From the NCBI GenBank assembly GCA_910586445.1, contig CAJUHV010000016.1, positions 1 to 64,000 on the forward strand: DNA of 64,000 nucleotides, read 5' to 3'. Shown here piece by piece: positions 32,250 to 41,507 of the stretch (position 1 is its first letter; each line of letters starts with the position of its first letter). The translations under genes were made by a program, and so were the position numbers. The DNA is from an uncultured Eubacterium sp. (lineage in GTDB: Bacteria; Bacillota; Clostridia; Lachnospirales; Lachnospiraceae). The notes under the pieces were generated by a model. The model was not told where the DNA came from and ran no database searches. It was given only the letters and a program-made list of their open reading frames with translations.

Positions 32250-34097
32250 ATGAACAATGAAGTATTAGAGGCATTGAATATATTAGAAAAAGAGAAAAAT
32301 ATCAGTAAAGATACGCTGATTGAGGCGATCGAAACGTCACTGATTACTGCGTGCAAAAATCATTTCGGCAAGTCCGAGAATGTCAGGGTGGATATGAATC
32401 CAGAGACATGCGAATATCATGTATTCCAGGCTAAGACAGTCGTAGAGGCAGTGGAAGATCCGGTAACGGAGATCAGCCTTGCGAATGCAAAAATGGTAAA
32501 CAGCAGATATGAGCTGGGGGATGTCGTAAATATAGAAATCAAATCAAAAGAGTTTGGACGTATTGCCACACAGAATGCCAAAAATGTGATTCTGCAGAAA
32601 ATCCGTGAGGAAGAACGTAAGATTCTCTGTGACGAATATTACAGTAAAGAAAAGGATATTGTCACCGGTATTGTACAGCGTTATATGGGCAGGAATGTAA
32701 GTATTAATCTGGGAAAAGTAGATGCGATTTTGACAGAAAATGAGCAGGTGCGGGGAGAAGTATTCCAGCCCACGGAGCGTATCAAGCTCTATATACTGGA
32801 AGTAAAGTCTACATCTAAGGGGCCTAAGATCTTAGTGTCCAGAACTCATCCAGAGCTTGTAAAGCGTCTGTTTGAATCAGAAGTGGCAGAGGTAAAAAGC
32901 GGAATTGTAGAGATTAAAAGCATAGCAAGAGAAGCCGGCAGCCGTACAAAAATCGCCGTGCATTCCAACAATCCAGATGTGGATGCAGTGGGAGCGTGCG
33001 TGGGGCAGAACGGCACGCGGGTAAATGCGGTCGTAAAAGAGCTGCGGGGCGAGAAGATCGATATTATTACATGGAATGATAACCCGGCCATGCTGATTGA
33101 GAATGCGTTAAGCCCTGCAAAGGTCATTTCAGTAATAGCGGATGCAGAGGAAAAAAGTGCAAAGGTCGTGGTGCCTGATTATCAGCTGTCTCTGGCAATC
33201 GGCAAGGAAGGCCAGAATGCAAGGCTGGCAGCAAGGCTGACTGGTTTTAAGATTGATATAAAGAGCGAGACACAGGCAAGAGAAGCCGGAGATTTCTTCG
33301 ATTATGAGAACGATTACGAGGATGCCGACGAATACGACGATTATGAAAACGATGCATATGAGCAGGAAGGCAGCGAGTATGAGCGGGCAGACAGTGAGTA
33401 TGCGCAGGCAGGCACAGGTTATGAACAGGCAGGCACAGGCTATGAGCAGGAAAGCATAGGCTGTGAAGAGGCAGACAGCAGCTATGGGCAGGCAGACGGT
33501 GAGTATGCACAAGAAGGCAGTGAATATGATCAAGAAAGCACAGGCTATGAGCAGGAAAGCATAGGCCTTGAACAGGCAGATGGTAAATATGCACAAGAAG
33601 GCAGTGAATATGATCAAGAAGGCTCAGGTTATGATCGCGAATATGATCAGGAAGGCTCAGGTTATGATCGCGAATACAGCCAGGAAAGCTCTGATTATGA
33701 TCATGGATATGCACAAGAAAGCGCGTGGGACAGCGTCGGATATGCAGAACAAGGCTACGACGGCAGCGGTATAGATGTAAACAGCCTCCATGAAGCAGAC
33801 GGCGGCATAGAGCAAGAACAGGATCTATATAATGAAGATCCGCAAGACAGTCAGGAGCATTACGGGACGGAACAGGTGCAGGCTGAAAATGGCGACGATG
33901 GCATAGACACACAAAACAGCCAGACAGCAGATGTTGAGTATATACAAAGCGATTATGAGCCGGAAAGTTCAAGTGAAGAAAGTTTAAATGAAGAAAGTTT
34001 AAATGAAGAAAGTTCTATGACAGACAGTTCTGTGACAGATCAGTCTTATGAAACCGGATATGATGGGGAAGATAAAGAAGGTGTTGATCCAGAGTGA
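32250..34097 (+). CDS. nusA: Transcription factor NusA with long acidic tandem-repeat tail
   Basis: Modulates RNA polymerase pausing, termination and antitermination. Residues 1-125 are the polymerase-binding domain, about 130-200 the S1 domain (GIVQRYMGRNVSINLGKVDAI), and 225-345 two KH domains (VGACVGQNGTRV, LAIGKEGQNARLAARL). These are normal. About 265 residues follow that Firmicute NusA usually lacks: Tyr/Glu/Gln/Gly-rich repeats such as YEQAGTGYEQ, EYAQEGSEYDQE and GSGYDREYDQE, ending in a Ser/Glu stretch. E. coli NusA has acidic C-terminal repeats, but of another type. AGGAGG precedes the ATG. The stop overlaps the rnpM start by four bases. Confidence 0.95.
   Translation: MNNEVLEALNILEKEKNISKDTLIEAIETSLITACKNHFGKSENVRVDMNPETCEYHVFQAKTVVEAVEDPVTEISLANAKMVNSRYELGDVVNIEIKSKEFGRIATQNAKNVILQKIREEERKILCDEYYSKEKDIVTGIVQRYMGRNVSINLGKVDAILTENEQVRGEVFQPTERIKLYILEVKSTSKGPKILVSRTHPELVKRLFESEVAEVKSGIVEIKSIAREAGSRTKIAVHSNNPDVDAVGACVGQNGTRVNAVVKELRGEKIDIITWNDNPAMLIENALSPAKVISVIADAEEKSAKVVVPDYQLSLAIGKEGQNARLAARLTGFKIDIKSETQAREAGDFFDYENDYEDADEYDDYENDAYEQEGSEYERADSEYAQAGTGYEQAGTGYEQESIGCEEADSSYGQADGEYAQEGSEYDQESTGYEQESIGLEQADGKYAQEGSEYDQEGSGYDREYDQEGSGYDREYSQESSDYDHGYAQESAWDSVGYAEQGYDGSGIDVNSLHEADGGIEQEQDLYNEDPQDSQEHYGTEQVQAENGDDGIDTQNSQTADVEYIQSDYEPESSSEESLNEESLNEESSMTDSSVTDQSYETGYDGEDKEGVDPE
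33352..33770 (+). repeat. Tandem repeats in the nusA 3' end
   Basis: Imperfect units coding for YEQAGTG-, EYAQEGSEYDQE- and GSGYDREYDQE-like peptides recur; blocks such as GAATATGATCAAGAA and GGCTCAGGTTATGATCGCGA repeat almost exactly. The tract is likely to vary in length between strains. Confidence 0.8.
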
Positions 34098-34369
34098 AGA
34101 CAAAGAAGATTCCATCCAGAATCTGTGTAGGGTGCAGAAACGCAAAAGAGAAGCGGAGCATGATACGCATAGTAAAAAATGCGGAAAATGAGATCAGCCT
34201 GGATGTGACTGGAAAAAAGAATGGCCGTGGAGCTTATATATGCAGGAATATAGAGTGCCTGCATTCTGCTATAAAATCAAAAGGGCTGGAGCGTTCGCTG
34301 AAGACAGCTATACCGGAGGAAGTGATTCAGACATTAGAAGAGGAGATGAAAGCAGTTGAAACCAGATAG
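34094..34369 (+). CDS. rnpM: RNase P modulator RnpM (YlxR)
   Basis: Small RNA-binding protein; in Bacillus it has been reported to bind RNase P RNA and modulate it. The 91-aa length, RICVGCRNAKEKRSMIRIV at the start and GRGAYICRNIECLHSAI are characteristic of YlxR. The GTG start overlaps the nusA stop (GTGA), so it is translationally coupled. It overlaps ylxQ by 14 bases. Confidence 0.93.
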   Translation: MKTKKIPSRICVGCRNAKEKRSMIRIVKNAENEISLDVTGKKNGRGAYICRNIECLHSAIKSKGLERSLKTAIPEEVIQTLEEEMKAVETR

Positions 34370-34691
34370 CGTATTGTCAATGATCGGAATTGCCGCAAGG
34401 GCAGGAAATGTCGTCAGCGGCGAATTTTCAACGGAGAAGGCCGTTAAAAACAGGAAAGCCTATCTGGTGATTCTCGCATTAGATGCATCGGAAAATACAA
34501 AAAAGCATTTTTCAGATATGTGCGCGTTTCGCAGCCTGCCATATTTTGAATATGCGGATAAAGAAAGGCTTGGTAATTGCATTGGAAGAGAATACCGCGC
34601 ATCACTGGCGGTTACAGATGCTAATCTGGCAGGAGCAATTATCAAAAAGATTGAGAAAATAGAACAACTGAATAATGGAGGTAATAGATAG
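34356..34691 (+). CDS. ylxQ: L7Ae-family RNA-binding protein YlxQ
   Basis: Kink-turn RNA-binding protein related to L7Ae/L30e. The 111-aa protein has IGIAARAGNVVSGEFSTEKAV and VILALDASENTKKHF, typical of the fold. The start is TTG at 34356, inside the rnpM end, with GAGGAG about nine bases upstream; the ATG at 34380 would cut the first strand. It is four bases before infB. Confidence 0.9.
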   Translation: MKPDSVLSMIGIAARAGNVVSGEFSTEKAVKNRKAYLVILALDASENTKKHFSDMCAFRSLPYFEYADKERLGNCIGREYRASLAVTDANLAGAIIKKIEKIEQLNNGGNR

Positions 34692-34694
34692 AAT

Positions 34695-37600
34695 ATGGCA
34701 AAACAAAAAATACATGAACTCGCAAAAGAGCTGAAAGTAGCGAGCAAAGTAATTGTAGATTATATGAACAGACGGACACAGGACAGGGATAAAAAATATA
34801 CGCCGTCCAATGCATTAGAAGCAGATGAGGCAGCAGAGATTAAGGCAAACTTAGATCTGCTGGCTAAAGCTGACAGCCAGTTAAAGGCTTCGCCAAAGAC
34901 GGACTCTGCCGAGGCGGCAGCGGTGCCAAAGCAGAATGCTGTTAAAGAAAATGAAGGAAAGGAACAGGCCTCAAAGCAGAGTGCCGGAAAAACTATGGAG
35001 ACAAAAGAGCCTGCAACCAGACAGAACGAATCAAAAGGAGCTGGTGCAAAACAGCCTGATACAAAAGCCGCTTCAGGCAGGCAGGCGAAGCCTGCACAAA
35101 AAGACGGTGAGGCACGGCCTAAGAAGAAGGCGAGCATTACGGCAGTGTTTAACGCGCAGTACAGCAAGCAGAGCAGGAAACCAAACCGCGGCGGCAGGCC
35201 GAATGCAGAGCGGGGAGAGCGGAATTCGCGTAATCTGGTAAGGCCTGCAGAAAAACCGCACATCCCGATCCGTCCAAATGCAGACCGTCCAAATTATGAC
35301 AGGGCCTCTGCACATGTGCCGGATGACGAGATCGTAAAGCCGGTTCAGGACAAAGCAGAACAGTTTGACAAAGCGGGCAGGCAGGATAAAAACGAACGCC
35401 AGAACCGGGCAGAACAGTTTGACAAAGCAGGCAGGCAGGATAAAAACGAACGTCAGGATAAAATAGACAGAGCCGATAAAGCCGAACGTCAGGATAAAAC
35501 TGAAAAAGTGGAACGGCAGGAGAGGACAGAGCGGACTGACAGACAGGAGAACAGGGCAGATAGGGCAGAACGCACCGACCGGAATAATAATAGATCTGAT
35601 AGATCTGATAGGTTCGATAGAACAGACCGGAGCGACAGAACCGAGCGCACCGACCGGAATGACCGCCATGCAAACGGCCGCGGCAATGCACCTCAGAACA
35701 GGCAGCAGGCAGACCGCAGGACGAATAACAGGCCGTCAGGCGGCCAGCAGCGCGGCGGAAACGGCAGGCCGGAACGCAGCCAGAATGACAGGGGTGGAAG
35801 AAATGCGGGATTTGAACAAAAGGGTGACAAAAATTATCAGAATAATAGAACGAATTCCGGTAATAATTATGGTGATAAAAACGGTGGCAGAGTCGGTCAG
35901 AATCGCCAGAAGGAATTTAAAGGCAAATTAGATCAGAATATCAATCGTTTCCACAAGGATACCGTAAAGACGGCACCAGAAGAGCTGCGTAAGGAAAGCC
36001 GTGATACAAGAGATCGTGATAACAGCCGCAAGAAAAATAACAGCAACAAGGATTACGACAAGCTGGGCGGCAGGCGGCAGGAACGCTATATGAATCTGGA
36101 GAAGACGAGCGGGCATAAGAAGAAAAATCAGACCCCGGTTCCAGCAGCACAAAAGGAAGAAGAGGCAATCCGTTCTATTTCACTTCCAGAGCATATGACG
36201 ATCCGTGAGCTGGCAGACAAGATGAAAGTACAGCCGTCTGTTATTGTGAAAAAGCTGTTCTTAAAAGGCACAATGGTGACGGTAAATCAAGAGATCGATT
36301 ATGAGCATGCCGAAGAAATCGCATTGGAATTCAACTGCATTGCAGAGCCGGAAGAAAAGATCGATGTAATTGCCGAGCTGTTAAAAGAAGGCGAAGAGGA
36401 CGAAAGCAAGATGACGGCACGTCCGCCTGTAGTATGTGTTATGGGCCATGTAGACCACGGCAAGACCTCCCTGCTGGATGCGATCCGAAATACGAGAGTG
36501 ACAGACAAGGAGGCCGGCGGCATTACACAGGCAATCGGTGCATATATGGTGAAATGCAACGGTGAAAACATTACGTTTTTGGATACACCGGGTCATGAGG
36601 CATTTACGGCTATGCGTATGCGCGGCGCTAATTCTACGGATATTGCGATACTGGTAGTCGCAGCAGATGACGGTGTCATGCCGCAGACAATCGAAGCAAT
36701 CAACCATGCAAAAGCAGCCGGAATCGAAATCATAGTAGCAGTCAACAAAATAGATAAGCCGAATGCAAATGTCGAGCGTGTAAAACAGGAGCTGTCTGAA
36801 TACGAACTGATCCCGGAGGACTGGGGCGGCAGCACGATTTTCGTACCGGTATCTGCGCATACACATGAAGGCATAGAGCAGCTGCTTGAAATGATACTTT
36901 TGACAGCAGAAGTATTAGAGCTGAAAGCAAATCCAAAACGTAATGCACGCGGTGTCGTAATAGAAGCAAAGCTGGATAAAGGGCGCGGTGCAGTTGCAAC
37001 CGTACTGGTTCAAAAAGGTACGTTAAAAGTCGGCCAGCCGGTGGCCTGCGGCAGCAGCTACGGTAAAGTAAGGGCAATGATCGATGATAAGGGCAGAAAT
37101 GTAAAGGATGCAAAACCATCTATGCCGGTTGAGATACTTGGATTAAGCAGTGTGCCGGATGCGGGTGAGACGTTTGTAGTATGCGAGTCGGAAAAAGATG
37201 CCAGAAACTTTGCAGAGACTTATATTACCGAAAGCAAAGAAAAGCTGCTGGAAGAAACAAGATCCCGCATGTCGCTGGATGACCTGTTTTCACAGATTAA
37301 GTCAGGCAATGTGAAGGAGTTAAATATTATAGTAAAAGCAGATGTACAGGGTTCTGTAGAAGCGGTTAAGCAGAGCCTGCTGAAGCTGTCGAATGAAGAA
37401 GTAGTCGTAAAAATCATTCATGGCGGCGTAGGTGCTGTCAATGAATCCGATGTAAATCTGGCCCTGGCCTCCAATGCGATTATTATCGGATTTAATGTCC
37501 GCCCGGATTCAGTGGCAAAAGCGACGTCGGAGCGGGAAGGCGTAGATATCCGCCTGTACAAGGTCATCTACAATGCGATCGAAGACGTATCCGCAGCTAT

Positions 37601-37919
37601 GAAGGGCATGCTGGACCCGATTTTCGAAGAGCGCATTATAGGCCATGCAGAAGTACGCCAGATCTTTAAATCATCTGGTGTCGGAAATATTGCAGGATCT
37701 TATATTTTAGACGGAACATTTGAGCGGGGATGCAAATGCCGGATTACGAGAGAAGGCGCTCAGATTTATGAAGGCTCTCTGGCCTCCTTAAAAAGATTTA
37801 AAGACGATGTAAAAGAAGTCAGGGCAGGCTACGAGTGCGGACTTGTCTTTGAAGGCTTCAGCGACATTGCCGAATTTGACCAGATCGAGGCATATAAGAT
37901 GGTAGAAGTGCCTCGCTGA
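34695..37919 (+). CDS. infB: Translation initiation factor IF-2 with very long charged linker
   Basis: GTPase that positions initiator tRNA on the 30S subunit. A short N-domain (1-50) is followed by about 430 residues of disordered, charged sequence: first Lys/Ala/Glu-rich, then Arg/Asp/Asn-rich with an 18-residue tandem repeat (AEQFDKAGRQDKNERQ) and RTDR/RSDR runs. The second IF2 N domain lies at about 490-545. The G domain starts with GHVDHGKTS (about 584), then DTPGHEAF and NKIDKPNA. Domains II to IV complete the C-terminus. At 1074 aa it is clearly longer than the about 720 of Bacillus, because of the linker. GGAGG precedes the ATG. Confidence 0.96.
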   Translation: MAKQKIHELAKELKVASKVIVDYMNRRTQDRDKKYTPSNALEADEAAEIKANLDLLAKADSQLKASPKTDSAEAAAVPKQNAVKENEGKEQASKQSAGKTMETKEPATRQNESKGAGAKQPDTKAASGRQAKPAQKDGEARPKKKASITAVFNAQYSKQSRKPNRGGRPNAERGERNSRNLVRPAEKPHIPIRPNADRPNYDRASAHVPDDEIVKPVQDKAEQFDKAGRQDKNERQNRAEQFDKAGRQDKNERQDKIDRADKAERQDKTEKVERQERTERTDRQENRADRAERTDRNNNRSDRSDRFDRTDRSDRTERTDRNDRHANGRGNAPQNRQQADRRTNNRPSGGQQRGGNGRPERSQNDRGGRNAGFEQKGDKNYQNNRTNSGNNYGDKNGGRVGQNRQKEFKGKLDQNINRFHKDTVKTAPEELRKESRDTRDRDNSRKKNNSNKDYDKLGGRRQERYMNLEKTSGHKKKNQTPVPAAQKEEEAIRSISLPEHMTIRELADKMKVQPSVIVKKLFLKGTMVTVNQEIDYEHAEEIALEFNCIAEPEEKIDVIAELLKEGEEDESKMTARPPVVCVMGHVDHGKTSLLDAIRNTRVTDKEAGGITQAIGAYMVKCNGENITFLDTPGHEAFTAMRMRGANSTDIAILVVAADDGVMPQTIEAINHAKAAGIEIIVAVNKIDKPNANVERVKQELSEYELIPEDWGGSTIFVPVSAHTHEGIEQLLEMILLTAEVLELKANPKRNARGVVIEAKLDKGRGAVATVLVQKGTLKVGQPVACGSSYGKVRAMIDDKGRNVKDAKPSMPVEILGLSSVPDAGETFVVCESEKDARNFAETYITESKEKLLEETRSRMSLDDLFSQIKSGNVKELNIIVKADVQGSVEAVKQSLLKLSNEEVVVKIIHGGVGAVNESDVNLALASNAIIIGFNVRPDSVAKATSEREGVDIRLYKVIYNAIEDVSAAMKGMLDPIFEERIIGHAEVRQIFKSSGVGNIAGSYILDGTFERGCKCRITREGAQIYEGSLASLKRFKDDVKEVRAGYECGLVFEGFSDIAEFDQIEAYKMVEVPR
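35355..35462 (+). repeat. Two 54-bp tandem copies in the infB linker
   Basis: Units 35355-35408 and 35409-35462 differ at only a few bases and encode two copies of AEQFDKAGRQDKNERQ plus two variable residues. Confidence 0.85.
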
Positions 37920-37932
37920 TGGAGGTATATAA

Positions 37933-38364
37933 ATGAGAAAAAACAGCATAAAAAATACGCGTATCAATGAAGAAGTATTAAGAAAGCTCAGCGAGATTAT
38001 CCATGGGAGCATAAAAGATCCGCGCATTAACCCGATGACCAGCGTGGTCTCCGTGGAAGTTGCGCCGGATCTAAAGACATGTAAGGCATATATCAGCGTA
38101 CTCGGCGATGCACAGTCGCAGAAAGATACGCTTGCAGGATTAAGAAGTGCGGAGGGGTATATCAGACACAGCCTTGCTAAGACTGTGAATCTGCGCAATA
38201 CCCCGCAGATCACATTTATCATAGACCAGTCGATTGAATATGGCGTGCGTATGTCTCATTTTATTGATGAGGTCAATAAAAACAACAGCCAGACGCAGGC
38301 AGAGCCGGATTCCATGGACGACGGCAGCAGTGAAGAGCCGGATTCCAGTCAGTTCATAAATTAG
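37933..38364 (+). CDS. rbfA: Ribosome-binding factor A
   Basis: 30S maturation and cold-adaptation factor with a KH-like fold. IKNTRINEEVLRKLSEIIHG, DPRINPMTSVVSVEVAPDLK and TPQITFIIDQSIEYGVRM-like segments define it. At 143 aa it has an acidic Ser/Glu tail of about 20 residues. TGGAGG precedes the ATG. It is 14 bases after infB and 14 before nrnA. Confidence 0.96.
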   Translation: MRKNSIKNTRINEEVLRKLSEIIHGSIKDPRINPMTSVVSVEVAPDLKTCKAYISVLGDAQSQKDTLAGLRSAEGYIRHSLAKTVNLRNTPQITFIIDQSIEYGVRMSHFIDEVNKNNSQTQAEPDSMDDGSSEEPDSSQFIN

Positions 38365-38378
38365 GAAAGAGGAAACAT

Positions 38379-39365
38379 ATGGAAAACTTGGAACAGCAAT
38401 TAGCCGGCGTACACAGTGCAGTGGTGGCAGGGCATACCAGGCCGGACGGAGACTGCGTCGGTTCTTGTCTTGCGACTTACAATTATTTGAAAGAATATCA
38501 TCCAAAGATCAAGGTTCGTCTGTATTTAGAGCCGATTCCAAATATTTTCAAATTTCTGGCAAATTCGGATCAGATTATAAGCGATTTTGAAGGGCCTGAT
38601 TATTTTAACGATATAGATCCCATAGATCTTTTGATTGTGCAGGACTGTGGGGATGCCGGCAGGCTCGGAAAGGCTGCCGGCCTGATCCGGCATGCAGAGC
38701 GCATAATTTGTATTGACCACCATATCAGCAACAGCGGATTTGGAGATGAAAGCTATATTTTTCCAAAAGCAAGCTCGACTTCTGAGCTGATTTTTGACCT
38801 GCTGCCAAAAGAGCGGATTACGAAACAGATCGCAGAATGCATTTATGTAGGAATCGTGCATGATACAGGCTTGTTTCAATATTCATGCACCTCGCCCAGG
38901 ACAATGCGGACAGCCGCTTTTCTGATGGAAACCGGGATCGATTTTTCAGATATTGTCGATAAGACCTATGTGCAGAAGACGTACGAACAAAACCATATAC
39001 TTGCGCGGGCGATTGAAAAGAGCAGCCTGCATTTAAGCGGCACATGCATATCATCGATTATTACGCTGGAAGATATGGAATCCTGCCATGTCCTGCCTAA
39101 GCATTTGGAAGGCATTGTCGCCCAGATGCGTTCTACAAAAGGGGTGGAGGCAGCTGTTTTCTTTTATCAGAAAGATGAAAATGAGTACAAGATCAGCATG
39201 CGCTCATCCTCGGATGCTGTCAATGTGGCGGAGATTGCCATGCACTATGGCGGCGGAGGCCATATGCGCGCGGCGGGTGCCTCCACCACATTAGAGCCGA
39301 AAGAATGCCTGGCGCAGATTCTGGAGCTGATCGAAAACCAGATGAAAAAGCAGCAGGCTGGATAG
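38379..39365 (+). CDS. nrnA: DHH-family oligoribonuclease / pAp phosphatase NrnA
   Basis: Degrades very short RNA and 3'-phosphoadenosine 5'-phosphate in bacteria without Orn. Motifs: GHTRPDGDCVGS (about 19-30), VQDCGDAGRLG (about 85-95), the DHH itself in CIDHHISNSG (about 113-122), and VHDTGLFQYSCTS (about 162-174). The C-terminal DHHA1 domain has GGGGHMRAAGAS (about 292-303). The 328-aa length is normal. The ORF stands between rbfA and truB, as in most clostridia. Confidence 0.93.
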   Translation: MENLEQQLAGVHSAVVAGHTRPDGDCVGSCLATYNYLKEYHPKIKVRLYLEPIPNIFKFLANSDQIISDFEGPDYFNDIDPIDLLIVQDCGDAGRLGKAAGLIRHAERIICIDHHISNSGFGDESYIFPKASSTSELIFDLLPKERITKQIAECIYVGIVHDTGLFQYSCTSPRTMRTAAFLMETGIDFSDIVDKTYVQKTYEQNHILARAIEKSSLHLSGTCISSIITLEDMESCHVLPKHLEGIVAQMRSTKGVEAAVFFYQKDENEYKISMRSSSDAVNVAEIAMHYGGGGHMRAAGASTTLEPKECLAQILELIENQMKKQQAG

Positions 39366-39374
39366 GAGACGGAT

Positions 39375-40334
39375 ATGAACGGCATTCTAAATGTATACAA
39401 GGAAAAAGGATATACGTCCCATGATGTAGTTGCGAAACTGCGCGGCATCTGTCATCAGAAAAAGATCGGGCATACCGGAACATTAGATCCGGATGCAGAA
39501 GGCGTTCTGCCTGTCTGTCTGGGAACAGCTGCAAAAGTATGTTCCCTGATTACAGACAAGGATAAAGAGTATGAAGCAGTACTGCTGCTTGGAATACAGA
39601 CAGATACGCAGGATATCAGCGGAAAGGTGCAGAAGGAAGCGGCGGCAGACTGTACGCAGCAGCAGGTTCAAGAGGCAGTCCGGTCTTTTGAAGGCGTATA
39701 TGAACAGGTTCCGCCGATGTATTCTGCGCTCAAAGTAAATGGCAGAAAGCTCTGTGATCTGGCCCGGGCAGGAATAGAGGTAGAGCGCAGGCCGAGGCAG
39801 GTACAGATCTATAAGATTACGATAGAGTGGATAGAGTTTCCGCGCGTGAAAATGACCGTACACTGTTCCAAAGGTACATATATCCGCACACTGTGCCACG
39901 ATATCGGGCAGAAGCTGGGCTGCGGGGGATGCATGGAAGAACTGCTGCGCACAAGGTCAGGCATTTTTACCGTGGATGCAGCAGTAAAGCTGTCAAAGAT
40001 TGAGGAGCTGGCAGACTCAGGCAGGCTGCAGGAGATCCTGCTGCCGGTGGACAGGCTCTTTTTCGAATATCCAAAAGCCGCAGTAAAAGCAGAATTTCAA
40101 AAAATGCTTGCAAATGGCAACCGTCTGCCGCAGCATGCATTCTGCATTGAAAACGCAGCAGAAGCAGCAGAAAGTGAGCCTGCCGGCCTGCAGGCGGCCG
40201 GGCAGATTTTAAGCTGCGAAACCCTGCGTGTTTATATGGAAGAAGATTTTTTTGGCATTTATGCGTGGGATGCACGCAGGAAAGATTATAAGCCGGTAAA
40301 AATATTTGGTCGGGAGAATCCAGCAGGACGATGA
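39375..40334 (+). CDS. truB: tRNA pseudouridine(55) synthase TruB
   Basis: Makes pseudouridine 55 in the T-loop of tRNAs. The catalytic Asp is in KIGHTGTLDPDAEGVLPVC (about 34-52); YEAVLLLGIQTDTQDISG and CSKGTYIRTLCHDIGQKL follow. The 319-aa length is slightly long because of an Ala/Glu-rich insert at about 255-275. TAGGAGACGG precedes the ATG. It overlaps ribF by four bases (ATGA). Confidence 0.96.
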   Translation: MNGILNVYKEKGYTSHDVVAKLRGICHQKKIGHTGTLDPDAEGVLPVCLGTAAKVCSLITDKDKEYEAVLLLGIQTDTQDISGKVQKEAAADCTQQQVQEAVRSFEGVYEQVPPMYSALKVNGRKLCDLARAGIEVERRPRQVQIYKITIEWIEFPRVKMTVHCSKGTYIRTLCHDIGQKLGCGGCMEELLRTRSGIFTVDAAVKLSKIEELADSGRLQEILLPVDRLFFEYPKAAVKAEFQKMLANGNRLPQHAFCIENAAEAAESEPAGLQAAGQILSCETLRVYMEEDFFGIYAWDARRKDYKPVKIFGRENPAGR

Positions 40335-41254
40335 GGTACGTAAAAGATTTTAAAAATATACAGCTGACAGAAGATACAGTCCTTTCACTCGGAAAATTCG
40401 ACGGACTGCACCGCGGACATGAGCTTTTGATGGACTCCGTATTTGAAAAAGCAGGTGCAGGGCTTAGGACGGCTGTATTTACCTTTGATATTCCGCCGCA
40501 GAGCACATTAAGCGGCATGCAGCGGGTAATCACTACAAACAAAGAAAAACAGCACTTATTTCAGGAAACAGGCATAGATTACCTGATTGAATGTCCATTT
40601 ACCGAAGAGATTATGCATATGGAGGCAGAACAGTTTATCCGGGAGATTGTAAAGCGCCTGCGTGTAAAATGGATTGTTGTCGGTACGGATTTTCATTTTG
40701 GATATAAAAGAAGGGGCGATTATCATATGCTGCGCCGTCATGCTGAGGAATACGGCTATCAGGTATGCGTCATTTCTAAAATGCAGCATCAGGGCAGGGA
40801 GATCAGCAGCACATATATCCGAGAAGAAATCGAGAAAGGAAATCTGGAGCTGGCAAACGAGCTGTTAGGATATCCATACTTTATACAGGGAACCGTAGTA
40901 CACGGCAATCAGGTAGGCAGAACAATCGGATTTCCGACAATAAACATACAGCCGCCGCCGCAGAAGCTGCTGCCGCCCTACGGCGTCTATGTTTCCTTCG
41001 TCTGGCTGGACGGCAGGCAGTACAAAGGTATTACTAATATCGGCAGAAAGCCGACTATTTATGGTGATAATCCGGTTGGAGCGGAAACTTATATCTATCA
41101 GTTCTCCGGGGATGTATATGAAAAAGAGGCGAGGGTGGAGCTTGTTCACTTTGTAAGGCCGGAGCTGAAATTTGACGGCGTGGACGCACTGAAAGAGCAG
41201 CTTCAAAAAGACATTGTATATGGAGAGCAGTATTTAGCAGAACAGATGGCATGA
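40331..41254 (+). CDS. ribF: Bifunctional riboflavin kinase / FMN adenylyltransferase
   Basis: Makes FMN and FAD from riboflavin. The adenylyltransferase half shows LGKFDGLHRGHELLM (about 20-34) and VGTDFHFGYKRRGD (about 117-130); the kinase half shows GRTIGFPTINI (about 197-207) and a C-terminal segment starting near FVRPELKFDGVDAL. The 307-aa length is normal. The ATG overlaps the truB stop. Last gene of the rimP-ribF operon; no clear terminator follows, only a dispersed repeat. Confidence 0.96.
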   Translation: MRYVKDFKNIQLTEDTVLSLGKFDGLHRGHELLMDSVFEKAGAGLRTAVFTFDIPPQSTLSGMQRVITTNKEKQHLFQETGIDYLIECPFTEEIMHMEAEQFIREIVKRLRVKWIVVGTDFHFGYKRRGDYHMLRRHAEEYGYQVCVISKMQHQGREISSTYIREEIEKGNLELANELLGYPYFIQGTVVHGNQVGRTIGFPTINIQPPPQKLLPPYGVYVSFVWLDGRQYKGITNIGRKPTIYGDNPVGAETYIYQFSGDVYEKEARVELVHFVRPELKFDGVDALKEQLQKDIVYGEQYLAEQMA

Positions 41255-41335
41255 TTATTTTACGGACAGCAGATTTTTATGGACAGCAGATGCCTCATAA
41301 ATTTGGGACAAATTCTCCATATCATGCCCGTTGGG

Positions 41336-41385
41336 TACCAAGTGTGAAGCACATCTCACAGAAAGCAATTTTCAAACGCGCTCCA
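41336..41385. repeat. Dispersed ~50-bp repeat, copy 2
   Basis: It matches positions 1-50 at 46 of 50 bases in the same orientation. The preceding 80 bases (41255-41335) hold two copies of GGACAGCAGAT. The rest of the 41386-41478 gap shows no other element I can name. Confidence 0.7.
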
Positions 41386-41478
41386 GCGGTATTTATGGTC
41401 TTGATCTGGAAGTGTTGTGTAATACGGCAGCGTCATGATATTATTTTATATCTGATATTACAAAATTATTACAAATTG

Positions 41479-41507
41479 TTGACAGCTATATAGATTGTTG
41501 CTATAAT
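41479..41507 (+). promoter_or_regulatory. Perfect-consensus sigma-A promoter of the NlpC/P60 gene
   Basis: TTGACA (41479-41484), exactly 17 bases, TATAAT (41502-41507). It is the only full consensus promoter seen in the window and gives a leader of about 168 bases. Confidence 0.85.

Noticed and set aside
33247..33972. A 241-aa open frame on the minus strand over nusA, rich in His/Leu/Cys
   Set aside because: It is the shadow of the nusA tandem repeats; composition is repetitive, with no ribosome binding site and no domain.
35073..35691. Two long minus-strand frames over infB
   Set aside because: They mirror the Arg/Asp-rich infB linker repeats and have no features of their own.
41291..41400. 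Transposase remnant around the dispersed repeat (frame beginning MPHKFGTNSPYHARW)
   Set aside because: The reading frame does not carry recognisable transposase motifs, and the copy at 1-50 does not extend the similarity upstream because of the window edge.
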